From NCBI GenBank assembly GCA_902615915.1, contig CACMQQ010000005.1, positions 1 through 64,000 on the forward strand: a stretch of 64,000 nt of DNA, written 5' to 3'. The position numbers and the translations under genes are program-made. Source of the DNA: an uncultured Fidelibacterota bacterium (GTDB lineage Bacteria; Fidelibacterota; Marinisomatia; Marinisomatales; TCS55). Of the stretch, positions 51,384 to 60,086 are shown one piece after another (positions within the stretch are counted from its first letter, which is position 1; each line of letters opens with the position of its first letter). The notes beneath the pieces were generated by a model that saw nothing but the letters and a program-made list of their open reading frames with translations, had not been told where the DNA came from and did not search any database.

Positions 51384-52627
51384 ATAAAAATATATTTAAT
51401 TCTAATTACGCAATTGAGCTTGATAAAAATAGCTCTATGTATAACCACTCTAAACTTTTCCACTATCCAGTAAAAAAAAATAAAAAAATTTTATATTTCA
51501 ACGGCAACTCATTAGGTCTTCAACCAAAGGGGGTTAAGCAATCAGTATTCAAAGAACTTGATGATTGGAAAAATTTAGGATCGATTGGATATTTTAAAAA
51601 TTGGGTCACTTATCATGAAACGTTAAACAAACTTTCATCACTAATTGTAGGAGCCAAACCTTCAGAAATAATGATTATGAACGCACTTACGGTCAACATT
51701 CATCTTTTATTGATCTCATTTTACAAACATACAAAAACAAGATATAAAATCCTGATTGAAAAAGATATTTTTCCATCAGATAGATATGCCATCGCTTCAC
51801 ATCTTAAAATAAAGAAATTAAATCCGAGTAAAGTTATAGAAGAAATCAATGCCAATAACCATTATATAGAAACTGATACAATTTTAAAAAAAATTGAAGA
51901 AAACAAGGAATCACTATCACTGATTTGGTTAGGCGGAGTTAATTATTATACTGGTCAAAAATTTGACATGAAAGAAATTACTAAATTTGCTAAACGGTAT
52001 AATATAATGGTAGGTTATGATTTAGCGCATGCTGTAGGAAACGTTGAATTAAAACTTCATGATTGGAATGTGGATATGGCTAGCTGGTGTAATTATAAAT
52101 ACCTTAATTCTGGCCCAGGGTCACCATCGGGTGTATATATCCATGAAAAATATCATAATTGGGAAAGCGATAGATTAGAAGGTTGGTGGGGCAATAAATA
52201 TTCTTCAAGATTTGAAATGAAAAAGAACTTTGATGCAAGTAAAAATGCATCAGGGTGGTCAATCAGCAACATGCCAATTCTAAGCTCAGCGCCATTAAGA
52301 ATATCGCTTAGTTTATACAATAGTATTGGAATGGACCGTTTTAGAAATGCAAGTGTTAGCTTAACGAATTATCTTGAATCATTAATTAAAAAAGAATTAG
52401 ATCGGTATATAAAAATAATAACACCTTTGAATTCTAGTGAGCGTGGATGCCAGCTTTCTTTAAAAATTAAGGGTGGTAAAAATGTTTACGATTATTTGAA
52501 AAAAAATAATATAATATGTGATTGGAGAAATCCTGATGTGATAAGAGTGGCTCCAACGCCCATGTATAATACCCATGAAGAGATTTTTGAGTTTGTAAAA
52601 ATTTTAAAAGATTATGACTTCAAATAA
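51380..52627 (+). CDS. kynU: Kynureninase
   Basis: This 415-residue class V PLP enzyme has YFNGNSLGLQPKGVKQSVFK, a GYDLAHAVGNVELKLHDWNV region and the Schiff-base Lys in MASWCNYKYLNSGPGSPSGV (Lys ~239). It cleaves kynurenine to anthranilate and alanine. Overlap of four bases (ATGA) with the SDR gene shows that the three genes are one unit. No 3-hydroxylase or 3-hydroxyanthranilate dioxygenase is nearby, so the route to NAD is not evident. Confidence 0.94.
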   Translation: MNKNIFNSNYAIELDKNSSMYNHSKLFHYPVKKNKKILYFNGNSLGLQPKGVKQSVFKELDDWKNLGSIGYFKNWVTYHETLNKLSSLIVGAKPSEIMIMNALTVNIHLLLISFYKHTKTRYKILIEKDIFPSDRYAIASHLKIKKLNPSKVIEEINANNHYIETDTILKKIEENKESLSLIWLGGVNYYTGQKFDMKEITKFAKRYNIMVGYDLAHAVGNVELKLHDWNVDMASWCNYKYLNSGPGSPSGVYIHEKYHNWESDRLEGWWGNKYSSRFEMKKNFDASKNASGWSISNMPILSSAPLRISLSLYNSIGMDRFRNASVSLTNYLESLIKKELDRYIKIITPLNSSERGCQLSLKIKGGKNVYDYLKKNNIICDWRNPDVIRVAPTPMYNTHEEIFEFVKILKDYDFK

Positions 52628-52638
52628 CGCTAAAAAAG

Positions 52639-52712
52639 TGCGCCTAGGAGGATTTGAACCTCCGACCTTTGGAACCGGAATCCAACGCTCTATCCAGCTG
52701 AGCTATAGGCGC
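52639..52712 (-). tRNA. tRNA-Arg (anticodon CCG)
   Basis: On the minus strand a complete cloverleaf is seen: acceptor GCGCCTA/TAGGCGC; D arm GCTC/GAGC; anticodon stem TTGGA/TCCAA around TTCCGGT (anticodon CCG); T arm GGAGG/CCTCC with TTCGAAT. Discriminator A. CCA is not encoded. It sits 11 bases past the kynU stop on the opposite strand. Confidence 0.96.
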
Positions 52713-52754
52713 ATAATCAATTACATCCGATATTTCGATAAGAAACTAAATGCA

Positions 52755-52770
52755 TTAAAGTATTACTTTA
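52755..52770. repeat. Inverted-repeat 16-mer, copy 1
   Basis: TTAAAGTATTACTTTA, here part of a longer perfect inverted repeat (ATTAAAGT-ATT-ACTTTAAT, 52754-52772), ends 18 bases before the aminotransferase ATG. The same 16 bases recur at the end of that gene (53948-53963). Confidence 0.5.
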
Positions 52771-52788
52771 ATATAACAAATTTACACA

Positions 52789-53964
52789 ATGTCAATTAAT
52801 TCTTCCTCTAATTTAAAGAAAATATTTAAACTAGATAATAAAATAACATATTTAAATCATGGGTCATACGGAGCATGCCCCAAACCAGTTTTTGATGATT
52901 ATATTAAATGGCAAAATGCTTTAGAGAATCAACCTGTTAGTTTTTTTAGTAATGATCTTTACGTTTATTTAGAAAGGTCACGTAAACATTTAGGTGCTTT
53001 TGTTAATTGCAAATCAGATGATATAATATTTGTTCCTAACCCAACATACGGTGTTGCAAATGTTATAAACAATATAACAATCAATAGTGGAGAAAATGTT
53101 TTAACCACAAACCTGGAATATGGATCATGTGATAGAATGTGGTTTTATCACTCAAAAAAAAATGATTATAAATATATAAATTCTAAAATTACACTTCCTG
53201 TTTTTGATGAAGATTCTTTTTGTGATGAATTTTGGTCATTTGCAAATGCTAAAACCAAATATATTTTTATAAGTCATATAACAAGTAGCACAGGCATGAT
53301 TTTACCCATTCCTAAATTAGTCAAGGAAGCTAAAAGAAGAGGTATTAAAACTATTATTGATGGAGCTCATGTTCCAGCTCATATAGAATTAGATATTAAA
53401 ACTTTAGATCCCGATTATTATATAGGTGCATGTCACAAATGGCTTTGCTCTCCAAAAGGTGTTTCTTTTTTATATGTCAAAAAAGACTTGCAAAAGAATA
53501 TTCAGCCGCAAGTAATGAGTTGGGGCTGGGGGGAAGAATATGATGAATTTAAAAGTTCAACCCAGCATAAAACAAAAAGTAGATTTTTAAATATTTTTCA
53601 ATGGCAGGGCACTAGAGATATGAGTGCTTTTTTAAGTGTTCCAAAAGCTATTGAATTTCAAAAAAAATATGATTGGGATCAAGTTAGAGAAAGGTGTAAA
53701 AAAATGATAGTTGATACCAGGAATGAAATAACCCTAATAACAGATCTACCAAAAATTTGTCCAGATAATTTTTTAGGACAAATGGCGACAATACTTTTTC
53801 CAACTAAGGATCATGTTAAATTAAAAGAATCATTATTTGAAAAAAATATTGAGATTCCAACATATCATCAAAACGGTTACACAGCCTTTCGTATTTCAAT
53901 TCAAGGATACAACTCTGATTCCGATATTCAATATTTCTTAGATACACTTAAAGTATTACTTTAG
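52789..53964 (+). CDS. Class V aminotransferase, isopenicillin-N-epimerase-like
   Basis: This 391-residue PLP protein has YLNHGSYGACPKPVFDDYIK, FVPNPTYGVANVINNI, an IDGAHVPAHIELDIKTLDPD segment with the cofactor Asp, and the Schiff-base Lys in YYIGACHKWLCSPKGVSFLY. CefD-like members of this family are often misnamed; the substrate cannot be read from sequence. It is followed after eight bases by a beta-lactamase-like gene and could act on D-amino acid or peptide substrates, but that is speculation. Confidence 0.88.
   Translation: MSINSSSNLKKIFKLDNKITYLNHGSYGACPKPVFDDYIKWQNALENQPVSFFSNDLYVYLERSRKHLGAFVNCKSDDIIFVPNPTYGVANVINNITINSGENVLTTNLEYGSCDRMWFYHSKKNDYKYINSKITLPVFDEDSFCDEFWSFANAKTKYIFISHITSSTGMILPIPKLVKEAKRRGIKTIIDGAHVPAHIELDIKTLDPDYYIGACHKWLCSPKGVSFLYVKKDLQKNIQPQVMSWGWGEEYDEFKSSTQHKTKSRFLNIFQWQGTRDMSAFLSVPKAIEFQKKYDWDQVRERCKKMIVDTRNEITLITDLPKICPDNFLGQMATILFPTKDHVKLKESLFEKNIEIPTYHQNGYTAFRISIQGYNSDSDIQYFLDTLKVLL
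53948..53963. repeat. Inverted-repeat 16-mer, copy 2
   Basis: TTAAAGTATTACTTTA repeats at the last codons of the aminotransferase (Leu-Lys-Val-Leu-Leu-stop), 9 bases before the beta-lactamase-like GTG. It is identical to 52755-52770. Confidence 0.5.
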
Positions 53965-53972
53965 TTATTGAC

Positions 53973-54842
53973 GTGAAAAATTATATTTTTGTGTTTTTGA
54001 TATCAATATTTTTATCAAATTGCACTACTGCGTTCAACAATAACCCATTTAAAAAAATTGAAATCTTATTAAATAATTTTAATGGTGAAGTGGGTTTTTA
54101 TTTTTTACATCTAGAAAAAGGTATTGATTTTGGAATAAACGAAAACAAAATTTTTCCATCTGCAAGTTTAATTAAGATACCTATTATGGTTCAGATTTTT
54201 AATAGAGTTGAAAATGATAATCTAAATTTAGATAGTTTATTGTTTTACGATTCATCATTAATTAACTACAAATATAAAGGCGATGATTCAATAGCTAGAT
54301 TCAAAGAAAATGAAACTATTTCTATAAATAAATTATTAACACATATGATTACATTTAGTGATAATCATGCAAGCTTATGGCTCCAAATTATAGCAGGTGG
54401 CGGAACTAAGATTAATGAAATCTTAGACAAATATAATTTTACAAAAACTAAAGTCAATTCACGTACTTTAAATAGAGAAGATCAATATTTACAATATGGT
54501 TGGGGTCAAACCACACCAAGAGAAATGTCTAAACTAATGATCGAGATAAAAAATGGAAATATTGTATCAAAGAAATCCAGCGATGAAATGTACAGACATT
54601 TAACAATAATTTACTGGGACGATGAAGCACTTTCACAAATACCAAATCATATTCAAGTTGCATCTAAACAAGGTGCAGTAAATAAATCTCGATCGGAGGT
54701 TGTCTTAGTAAATTCCCCTAGCGGTGATTATGTTTTTTGCATTATCACAAATAATCAATCCGATGAATCATGGTCATTTGAAAACGAAGGGTTTGTTTTG
54801 ATAAGAAAAATTTCAAGACTCCTTTGGAATTATTACCAATAA
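53973..54842 (+). CDS. Class A beta-lactamase-like lipoprotein (serine hydrolase)
   Basis: This 289-residue protein starts at GTG and has a lipoprotein signal (SIFLSNCTTAFN). The beta-lactamase2 fold has the SxxK nucleophile in PSASLIKIPIMVQ (Ser ~62), SDN in ITFSDNHASLWLQ (~128) and a KQG in VASKQGAVNKSRSEV in place of KTG (~231). An Omega-loop-like NREDQYL could supply the general-base Glu. True penicillinase activity is uncertain; many environmental members of this family are peptidases or of unknown role. The broken cyclase gene follows six bases later. Confidence 0.82.
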   Translation: MKNYIFVFLISIFLSNCTTAFNNNPFKKIEILLNNFNGEVGFYFLHLEKGIDFGINENKIFPSASLIKIPIMVQIFNRVENDNLNLDSLLFYDSSLINYKYKGDDSIARFKENETISINKLLTHMITFSDNHASLWLQIIAGGGTKINEILDKYNFTKTKVNSRTLNREDQYLQYGWGQTTPREMSKLMIEIKNGNIVSKKSSDEMYRHLTIIYWDDEALSQIPNHIQVASKQGAVNKSRSEVVLVNSPSGDYVFCIITNNQSDESWSFENEGFVLIRKISRLLWNYYQ

Positions 54843-54847
54843 ATTTT

Positions 54848-55815
54848 ATGTTAATAAAAAAACCTGAAGTTTTTCACGGTAACCACAAAAAAAACCTTAC
54901 TTTGAAGGATGGTACCATAAGATGTCTTTGGAAAATGGCAAATCATTAGTCCTCATTCCCGGTATGTATAGAAGTGCTCAGATTAATTATGAAACTGCCT
55001 TTTTAATGATCTACAATGGTATATCAAATAATTTTAAATATTTAAAATATTCAATAGACAGTTTTAGATGTAAAAAAAATTCATATCACCTTGAACTTGA
55101 AGATAGTTTTTTTTCATTAGAAAAAATAATTTTAAAAATAGATAATGATGATCTCAAAATGAATGGAGAGATTTTTTGTAGCGATCTAAATCCTTGGCCT
55201 TTTAAACTACTAGAGCCTGGATGTATGGGGTGGTATGGATACCTGCCTACCATGGAATGTTTTCATGGAATTCTTAGCATGGATCATAAGCTAAAAGGCA
55301 CATTGTCTATAGATGATAAAAAATTAAGTTTTAATAACGGTAGAGGTTATATAGAAAAAGATTGGGGCCGTAATTTTCCACAAAACTGGTTTTGGACTCA
55401 AGGTAATAACTTTAATGATAGTACCCTAAGTCTTTCAGCATCGTTAGCAACTATTCCATGGAGATCAAGACAGTTTACGGGTTTTATTATTGGTTAAAAT
55501 ACAAAAGACCGGATGTATAGGTTTGCTCCTTACCGTAACTCAAAAATAATAAAAGCTACATTCAATTATAAAAAATTTTTGATAGTAGTTAAAAGAAAAA
55601 ACCTAACATTGAAAATTGAATCTACAATAGGAGAGATGTGCTCAACTTTATATGCACCAGATAAGAAAGATATGGTCCCAAAAGTAGATGAGTATCTTGA
55701 CTCAAATGTTAGTATTCAATTAATAGAAGGTGAAAATATTTTGATTCGAGATAAATGCTCAAATGCTGCTTTAGAAATAATTGGAAATATGAAAGTTCTA
55801 CTTAAAGATTTATAA
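54848..55815 (+). pseudogene. Tocopherol-cyclase-like protein, broken by a frameshift and an in-frame stop
   Basis: ATG 54848 reads MLIKKPEVFHGNH, then hits an 8-A run (54887-54894). With nine A's the frame would join directly to KKKPYFEGWYHKMSLENGK, the classic opening of PF14249 proteins. The real frame goes off after the run and stops. The body continues in the next frame with LEPGCMGWYGYLPTMECFHG and GRGYIEKDWGRNFPQNWFWT, and meets TAA at 55495. After it the same frame resumes (RMYRFAPYRNSKI to ALEIIGNMKVLLKDL). Two lesions make it a probable pseudogene; an assembly error in the A-run would explain only one. Confidence 0.8.
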
Positions 55816-55817
55816 TA

Positions 55818-56072
55818 TTATTTTTGATTTTTTGATTTAAAACGAACGTTTGAAATTCTTAATATTGATCTATGCTTTGTCTTTCTACCGGTAGTTCTTT
55901 TTCTCCACAGTTTAAATGAACTAGTTTTAAGATTTTCTCTCATTAGCTTAATAACACCATCTTGGTTGATTCCGAATTGATATTCAATAGCCTCAAAAGG
56001 TGTGCGATCTTCCCATGCCATCTCAATAATTCTGTTAATTTCTTCTAAAGTAAATTTTTTATTTTTTACCAT
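55818..56072 (-). CDS. TIGR03643-family (DUF2805) protein
   Basis: This 84-residue protein, with EEINRIIEMAWEDRTPFEAI, EYQFGINQDGVIKLMREN and SSFKLWRKRTTGRKTKH, matches the TIGR03643/DUF2805 family closely. The function is unknown. The helical start resembles a small DNA-binding protein, but no assay is known to me. It overlaps the SfsA-like gene by 7 bases and converges on the broken cyclase with a two-base gap. Confidence 0.85.
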   Translation of the reverse strand: MVKNKKFTLEEINRIIEMAWEDRTPFEAIEYQFGINQDGVIKLMRENLKTSSFKLWRKRTTGRKTKHRSILRISNVRFKSKNQK

Positions 56073-56896
56073 TTCTTTAGATCAATTTTGATTTTATTAT
56101 TAAAGTAACATTTATTATTTATCCAGCTCAGCTTAACAGCAATAATATCAATTCCTATATCAAATGCTTTTTTTAGATATTCAGAATAAATAGGGTCTCT
56201 TTGCCAGTTTGGTTTAAATACATCACAATCATCTCTATTAACTATAAATAGCACTATAAATCTAAAACCTCTTTTTGTCAAATTAATCATTTTTTCTAGC
56301 TGCCTTATAGACCTTTCAGAAACAACTTTTTTCCCTTGCCATAATTGATTAATTGAGCCATTTGGATATATCCCTGACCTTTCGAATGGATCGCAAGTTG
56401 AATCATAAAATACAGATTCATTTCTATTGATTTTTCTTGATGGATCATATGTTGCGCAAACAACATTTTTGACCTCAATGGTGATAATCTCATTTTCATT
56501 TTTAATAAATAGGTCGCCATTGTAAATATAATTCTTAGGTTTTTTAATTAAATCATAATTTGAATATTTTTTTATTAATTTATTTTTAATAATATATTTT
56601 GAAACTTTTTCAGCATGAAAAGGATTGCCACCGATTATTATATCTTCATATTTTGGTTCATTCAATAAAACAGACTGAAATGTAAAATCAGTTTTTGAAT
56701 TGGATGAAGAGGGGGTAGCATAAAATTTAGAACCGGAAACACATTGACCACCCAAGCCTAAGCCAGGCATATGAACCAAATATGGTTTCCCGTATTCATC
56801 GACAGCATCACCTACATATGGAGATTTTATAATTTTTGATGGTCTATTTTTTAATATTAACTTTTTATAAGATGTTTTAAAATCAATTAATTTCAT
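56066..56896 (-). CDS. Divergent SfsA-like nuclease/sugar fermentation stimulation protein
   Basis: This 276-residue protein follows the SfsA plan. The N-terminal half has KSPYVGDAVDEYGKPYLVHM and PGLGLGGQCVSGSKFYATPS, matching the HCPNTGSM region. A central ITIEVKNVVCAT corresponds to EVKsVtl, and the C-terminal half has KRGFRFIVLFIVNRDDCDVF and RDPIYSEYLKKAFDIGIDII. SfsA proteins have been linked to DNA/RNA nuclease activity. It is larger than E. coli SfsA (234), with an insert at ~170-205. Catalytic competence is uncertain. Confidence 0.7.
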   Translation of the reverse strand: MKLIDFKTSYKKLILKNRPSKIIKSPYVGDAVDEYGKPYLVHMPGLGLGGQCVSGSKFYATPSSSNSKTDFTFQSVLLNEPKYEDIIIGGNPFHAEKVSKYIIKNKLIKKYSNYDLIKKPKNYIYNGDLFIKNENEIITIEVKNVVCATYDPSRKINRNESVFYDSTCDPFERSGIYPNGSINQLWQGKKVVSERSIRQLEKMINLTKRGFRFIVLFIVNRDDCDVFKPNWQRDPIYSEYLKKAFDIGIDIIAVKLSWINNKCYFNNKIKIDLKKW

Positions 56897-56918
56897 AATA
56901 ATAAATTAAGATAAAAAA

Positions 56919-57728
56919 ATGCCAGAAGGACCAGAAACAAGAAGAATGGCCGATAAGATTGGATCAGCCTTAATCAACAAAAAGATTGATTCTATCAATT
57001 ATTTTCACCCTAACCTAAAGGGTCTAAACAGGACTAAAATTATAATTATTGAAGTAACATCAAGAGGTAAAGCAGTTGTTATAAGATTCGACAATGGTAT
57101 GAGCATAATAACGCACAATCAACTGTATGGAAGATGGACAACAAATTATCTAAAAACAAAAATTAAGCATAATAGGAAGCTGAGGATTGAATTTTGTGTA
57201 GATAATAAAGCAATAAGGTTATGGTCAGCAACTGACATAAAATATTTAAAAACAATGGATGAAAACAATCATCATTATATTAAAAATCTAGGTCCAGATG
57301 TTCTAGATGAAACAACTACTTATGATGTTATCTTCAAAAGATTAATAGATAAAAAGTTTAAAAATAGAAATTTAGCAGGTTTATTACTTAACCAGAATTT
57401 TATAGCTGGTTTAGGGAATTATTTGAGAAGTGAAATACTTTTTTATTCAAAGATTATGTATGACAAAAAACCAAAAGATTTAAATCTTGATGAAAAAAAC
57501 TCGTTATCGAAAAATATAAAAGATATTTCGATTAGATCGTACAAACAAAAAGGTAAGACGCTTTTTGAGAATGATTTGATGTTAAAATATTTAGATAGTT
57601 CGGTCAAAAGGCGAAGATTTATGGTTTTTGCAAGGAAAAATCTCAGATGTTTTATTTGCAATTCAAAAATTAAAAAAGAATATATTTCATCTAGGCGTAT
57701 TTATTATTGTACAGTTTGTCAAAGATAG
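56919..57728 (+). CDS. nei: Endonuclease VIII (Nei-type DNA glycosylase)
   Basis: This 269-residue protein begins MPEGPETRRMADKIGSALIN, with the catalytic Pro2 and Glu3. It has VTSRGKAVVIRFDNGMSIIT and HNQLYGRW, as in Nei rather than MutM, a helix-two-turn-helix (LLNQNFIAGLGNYLRSEILF) and a C-terminal zinc finger (CFICNSKIKKEYISSRRIYY, then CTVC). It excises oxidised pyrimidines and cuts the strand. The gene diverges from the SfsA-like gene, 22 bases apart. Confidence 0.92.
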   Translation: MPEGPETRRMADKIGSALINKKIDSINYFHPNLKGLNRTKIIIIEVTSRGKAVVIRFDNGMSIITHNQLYGRWTTNYLKTKIKHNRKLRIEFCVDNKAIRLWSATDIKYLKTMDENNHHYIKNLGPDVLDETTTYDVIFKRLIDKKFKNRNLAGLLLNQNFIAGLGNYLRSEILFYSKIMYDKKPKDLNLDEKNSLSKNIKDISIRSYKQKGKTLFENDLMLKYLDSSVKRRRFMVFARKNLRCFICNSKIKKEYISSRRIYYCTVCQR

Positions 57729-57743
57729 ATTACTAATTTTTTT

Positions 57744-58073
57744 TTAAAGATTAACAGTTGATGAAAAGCCTTGAATTAATACTACACCTGAAATGATCAA
57801 TGCAATTCCTATTAAACCAATTATATCTATTTTTTGGTTAAAGATTAAATATCCAATCAGGTTTAATAATACAATACCAGCACCTGACCAAATAGCATAT
57901 GTAATACCAATTGGTAAATACTTTAATACCAATGATAAAAAATAGAAACTTGTTGAATAACCTATAACGACTATTAAGCTTGGTAATAATTTACTAAAGC
58001 CCAATGTTTCTTTTAACGCACTTGTTGCAATAACTTCAGATATTATTGCTACTATCAAATATAAATAACCCAT
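57744..58073 (-). CDS. Small multidrug resistance (SMR) family transporter
   Basis: This 109-residue protein has four membrane helices and the SMR Glu in the first helix (IISEVIATSALKE, Glu 13). FYFLSLVLKYLPIGITYAIW, SGAGIVLLNLIGYLIF and a C-terminal GIALIISGVVLIQG follow. Members act as proton-coupled antiporters of quaternary ammonium cations or guanidinium. Substrate not determinable. It converges on nei with a 15-base gap. Confidence 0.93.
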   Translation of the reverse strand: MGYLYLIVAIISEVIATSALKETLGFSKLLPSLIVVIGYSTSFYFLSLVLKYLPIGITYAIWSGAGIVLLNLIGYLIFNQKIDIIGLIGIALIISGVVLIQGFSSTVNL

Positions 58074-58269
58074 ATCAATTATTATCCTTATTTTTATTAA
58101 AGTAATTTTATCTGTTATTTAAGAGTTTACAAATAAATTAAGTTGATATTATACGTGCAGGTTTATAAAAATAATAATCTATTACTTTCATAATGATATT
58201 CAATTTTAAACATAAATTAATATTATTATAAAATGTCGTATAATATATATTATGTATAATTAAGTATAT
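58074..58269. other. Intergenic region between the SMR gene and the YeiH-type gene
   Basis: This is the longest gene-free stretch (196 bases). It is extremely AT-rich and probably holds divergent promoters. A TATAAT-like box lies at 58239-58244, overlapping a 14-base AT-only palindrome. I see no convincing -35 element, no hairpin with a T-run and no small ORF. Confidence 0.4.
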
Positions 58270-59322
58270 ATGTTAAAAAACACATTTATTGGTATTATTA
58301 TATGCATACTTACTTCCCTTTTATCAGAAAGCATATCTGTTTACATAGGAACAAATATATTAGGTTTAGACAGAAGTCCTATTTCACCTATAATAATTGC
58401 TATAATTCTAGGTAATTTAATTGGAAATACAATACCTCTCGTACAAAAATATACTGATGGGTTTGAATTCTCAATTAAATATCTACTTAAACTTGGAATA
58501 ATATTTTTAGGAATAAGATTAAGTATATCAGATATTTTATCTTACGGCTTGCAGGGTTTAATTGTAATAATACCTTCTATCTTTTTGTCTATAATAATAG
58601 CTATAAACATTAGACAATTTTTTAAAGTTTCAAATAATCTATCGATGTTAATTGCTGTTGGTACGAGCATTTGTGGAGCAACTGCAATAGCTGCGCTAGC
58701 TCCCTCAATAAATGCAAAGAAAGAAGAAATATCTTATGCAGTTGCAAATATCACTATATTTGGATTGATAGCAATGTTTTTATATCCATTGATATCTTAT
58801 AAAGTATTTGATAACAATTCATTATCAGTTGGATTGTTTCTAGGTACGTCAATACATGAAACAGCACAAGTCGCTGGATCTGGGATGATCTATTCTGAAC
58901 AATACTCTAACCCATCAGTATTGGATATTGCTACTGTTATAAAGCTTGTTAGGAATACATTAATGGTTCTAGTTATTCCATCTTTAGCATTTTTTTCAAA
59001 CAAAAAATCAAAGAATAATAGTGAAATAAAAATTGCTAAAATCTTTCCATATTTTATTTTCGGTTTTATTTTTTTTGGCTTGCTAAGAACTATTGGGGAT
59101 CAATATGAAAATCATATCGGTGCTGAATTTTGGATAAATATTAAATATTTAGTTAAGCAATTCTCAGAATTTTTATTATTGATTGCAATGTCAGCTGTTG
59201 GATATAACACAAAAATTGATAAAATAAAAAATCTTGGCTTGAAGCCTTTTTACATGGGTAGTCTCGCTGCTTTAACAGTAGGATTGGTGAGTTTTTCAAT
59301 TATATATTTATTTATAAATTAA
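58270..59322 (+). CDS. YeiH-family putative exporter (PF03601)
   Basis: This 350-residue membrane protein has about ten helices. It has the PF03601 pattern: SPIIIAIILGNLIGNTIP, LLKLGIIFLGIRLSISDILS, VGTSICGATAIAALAPSINA, LGTSIHETAQVAGSG and a C-terminal AMSAVGYNTKIDKIKNLGLK, PFYMGSLAAL. Members are called putative sulfate exporters, but the substrate is not established. Confidence 0.88.
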   Translation: MLKNTFIGIIICILTSLLSESISVYIGTNILGLDRSPISPIIIAIILGNLIGNTIPLVQKYTDGFEFSIKYLLKLGIIFLGIRLSISDILSYGLQGLIVIIPSIFLSIIIAINIRQFFKVSNNLSMLIAVGTSICGATAIAALAPSINAKKEEISYAVANITIFGLIAMFLYPLISYKVFDNNSLSVGLFLGTSIHETAQVAGSGMIYSEQYSNPSVLDIATVIKLVRNTLMVLVIPSLAFFSNKKSKNNSEIKIAKIFPYFIFGFIFFGLLRTIGDQYENHIGAEFWINIKYLVKQFSEFLLLIAMSAVGYNTKIDKIKNLGLKPFYMGSLAALTVGLVSFSIIYLFIN

Positions 59323-59345
59323 TATAATTACTATCGGCTAATATC

Positions 59346-60086
59346 ATGAAATCTTTATCTATCATACTTTCATTTTTATTTTCATTTATCTTTTCACAAG
59401 AAAAAATTCTTTTTGTTGGAAATAGTTTTACCTTTTATTGGAACCTTCCATCCTTGGTAAATGAAATGTGTAATTATTCTGGAGACATTGTGGACATATA
59501 TCAATCAACCGCTGGAGGTGCCACTTTAAAACAACATTGGGTTGGGGATAAGAATTTAAAAACTATGGACCTATTAAAAGAAAATAAATATAGTTTAATT
59601 ATTTTACAGGATCACAGTCAAAACCCAATACTAAAAACTAAAGAATCACTGGAATATTTTTCTCGTTTTATAAAAATAGCTAAAAAAAATTCATCCAGAT
59701 CCATTATTTATGGTACATGGACTTATCCATCAATGCCTATCAAAAGTTCTTATGGTAAAGACCCAATTATTAGCAATCTTATACCCTTATCAAAGGAATT
59801 TAATGTTCCAATTGCTCCAGTAGGAACAGCATTTAGATTATTTCAAGAAAGGTATCCTAATATTTCTTTATTCACGTCAGATAATAAACACCCCTCCCCT
59901 GTCGGAACATATCTTGCTGCTTGTATATTTTATCGTATGATAACTAAAAAAAACTCTAAAGGGCTTCCAAGAAGATTTACAACTGAAGATAAAAATGGTA
60001 AAAAAATATATATCAACATCGTTGAAAAAATAACTGCTGAAAAATGCCAATTATTAGCTGATAGCATTATTTTACAACAATATTAA
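59346..60086 (+). CDS. Secreted SGNH-hydrolase-like protein
   Basis: This 246-residue protein has a signal peptide ending FIFS/QEKIL. Block I (KILFVGNSFTFYWNLP, Ser ~27) follows, then a QSTAGGATLKQHW block, IILQDHSQ, and the Asp/His block DNKHPSPVGTYLAA (Asp 179, His 182). The dyad spacing (Asp-x-x-His) is typical of SGNH hydrolases. Substrate unknown; it could be an acetyl- or lipid esterase. Its 3' end overlaps the leuS 3' end by 20 bases on the opposite strand. Confidence 0.85.
   Translation: MKSLSIILSFLFSFIFSQEKILFVGNSFTFYWNLPSLVNEMCNYSGDIVDIYQSTAGGATLKQHWVGDKNLKTMDLLKENKYSLIILQDHSQNPILKTKESLEYFSRFIKIAKKNSSRSIIYGTWTYPSMPIKSSYGKDPIISNLIPLSKEFNVPIAPVGTAFRLFQERYPNISLFTSDNKHPSPVGTYLAACIFYRMITKKNSKGLPRRFTTEDKNGKKIYINIVEKITAEKCQLLADSIILQQY

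Noticed and set aside
52614-52799. Open frame of 61 codons on the plus strand after kynU
   Set aside because: It is the reverse complement of tRNA-Arg and its flanks, so it is not a gene.
58239-58256. AT-only palindrome near the YeiH-type gene as an operator
   Set aside because: It consists only of A and T in a very AT-rich gap, so there is no evidence beyond composition.
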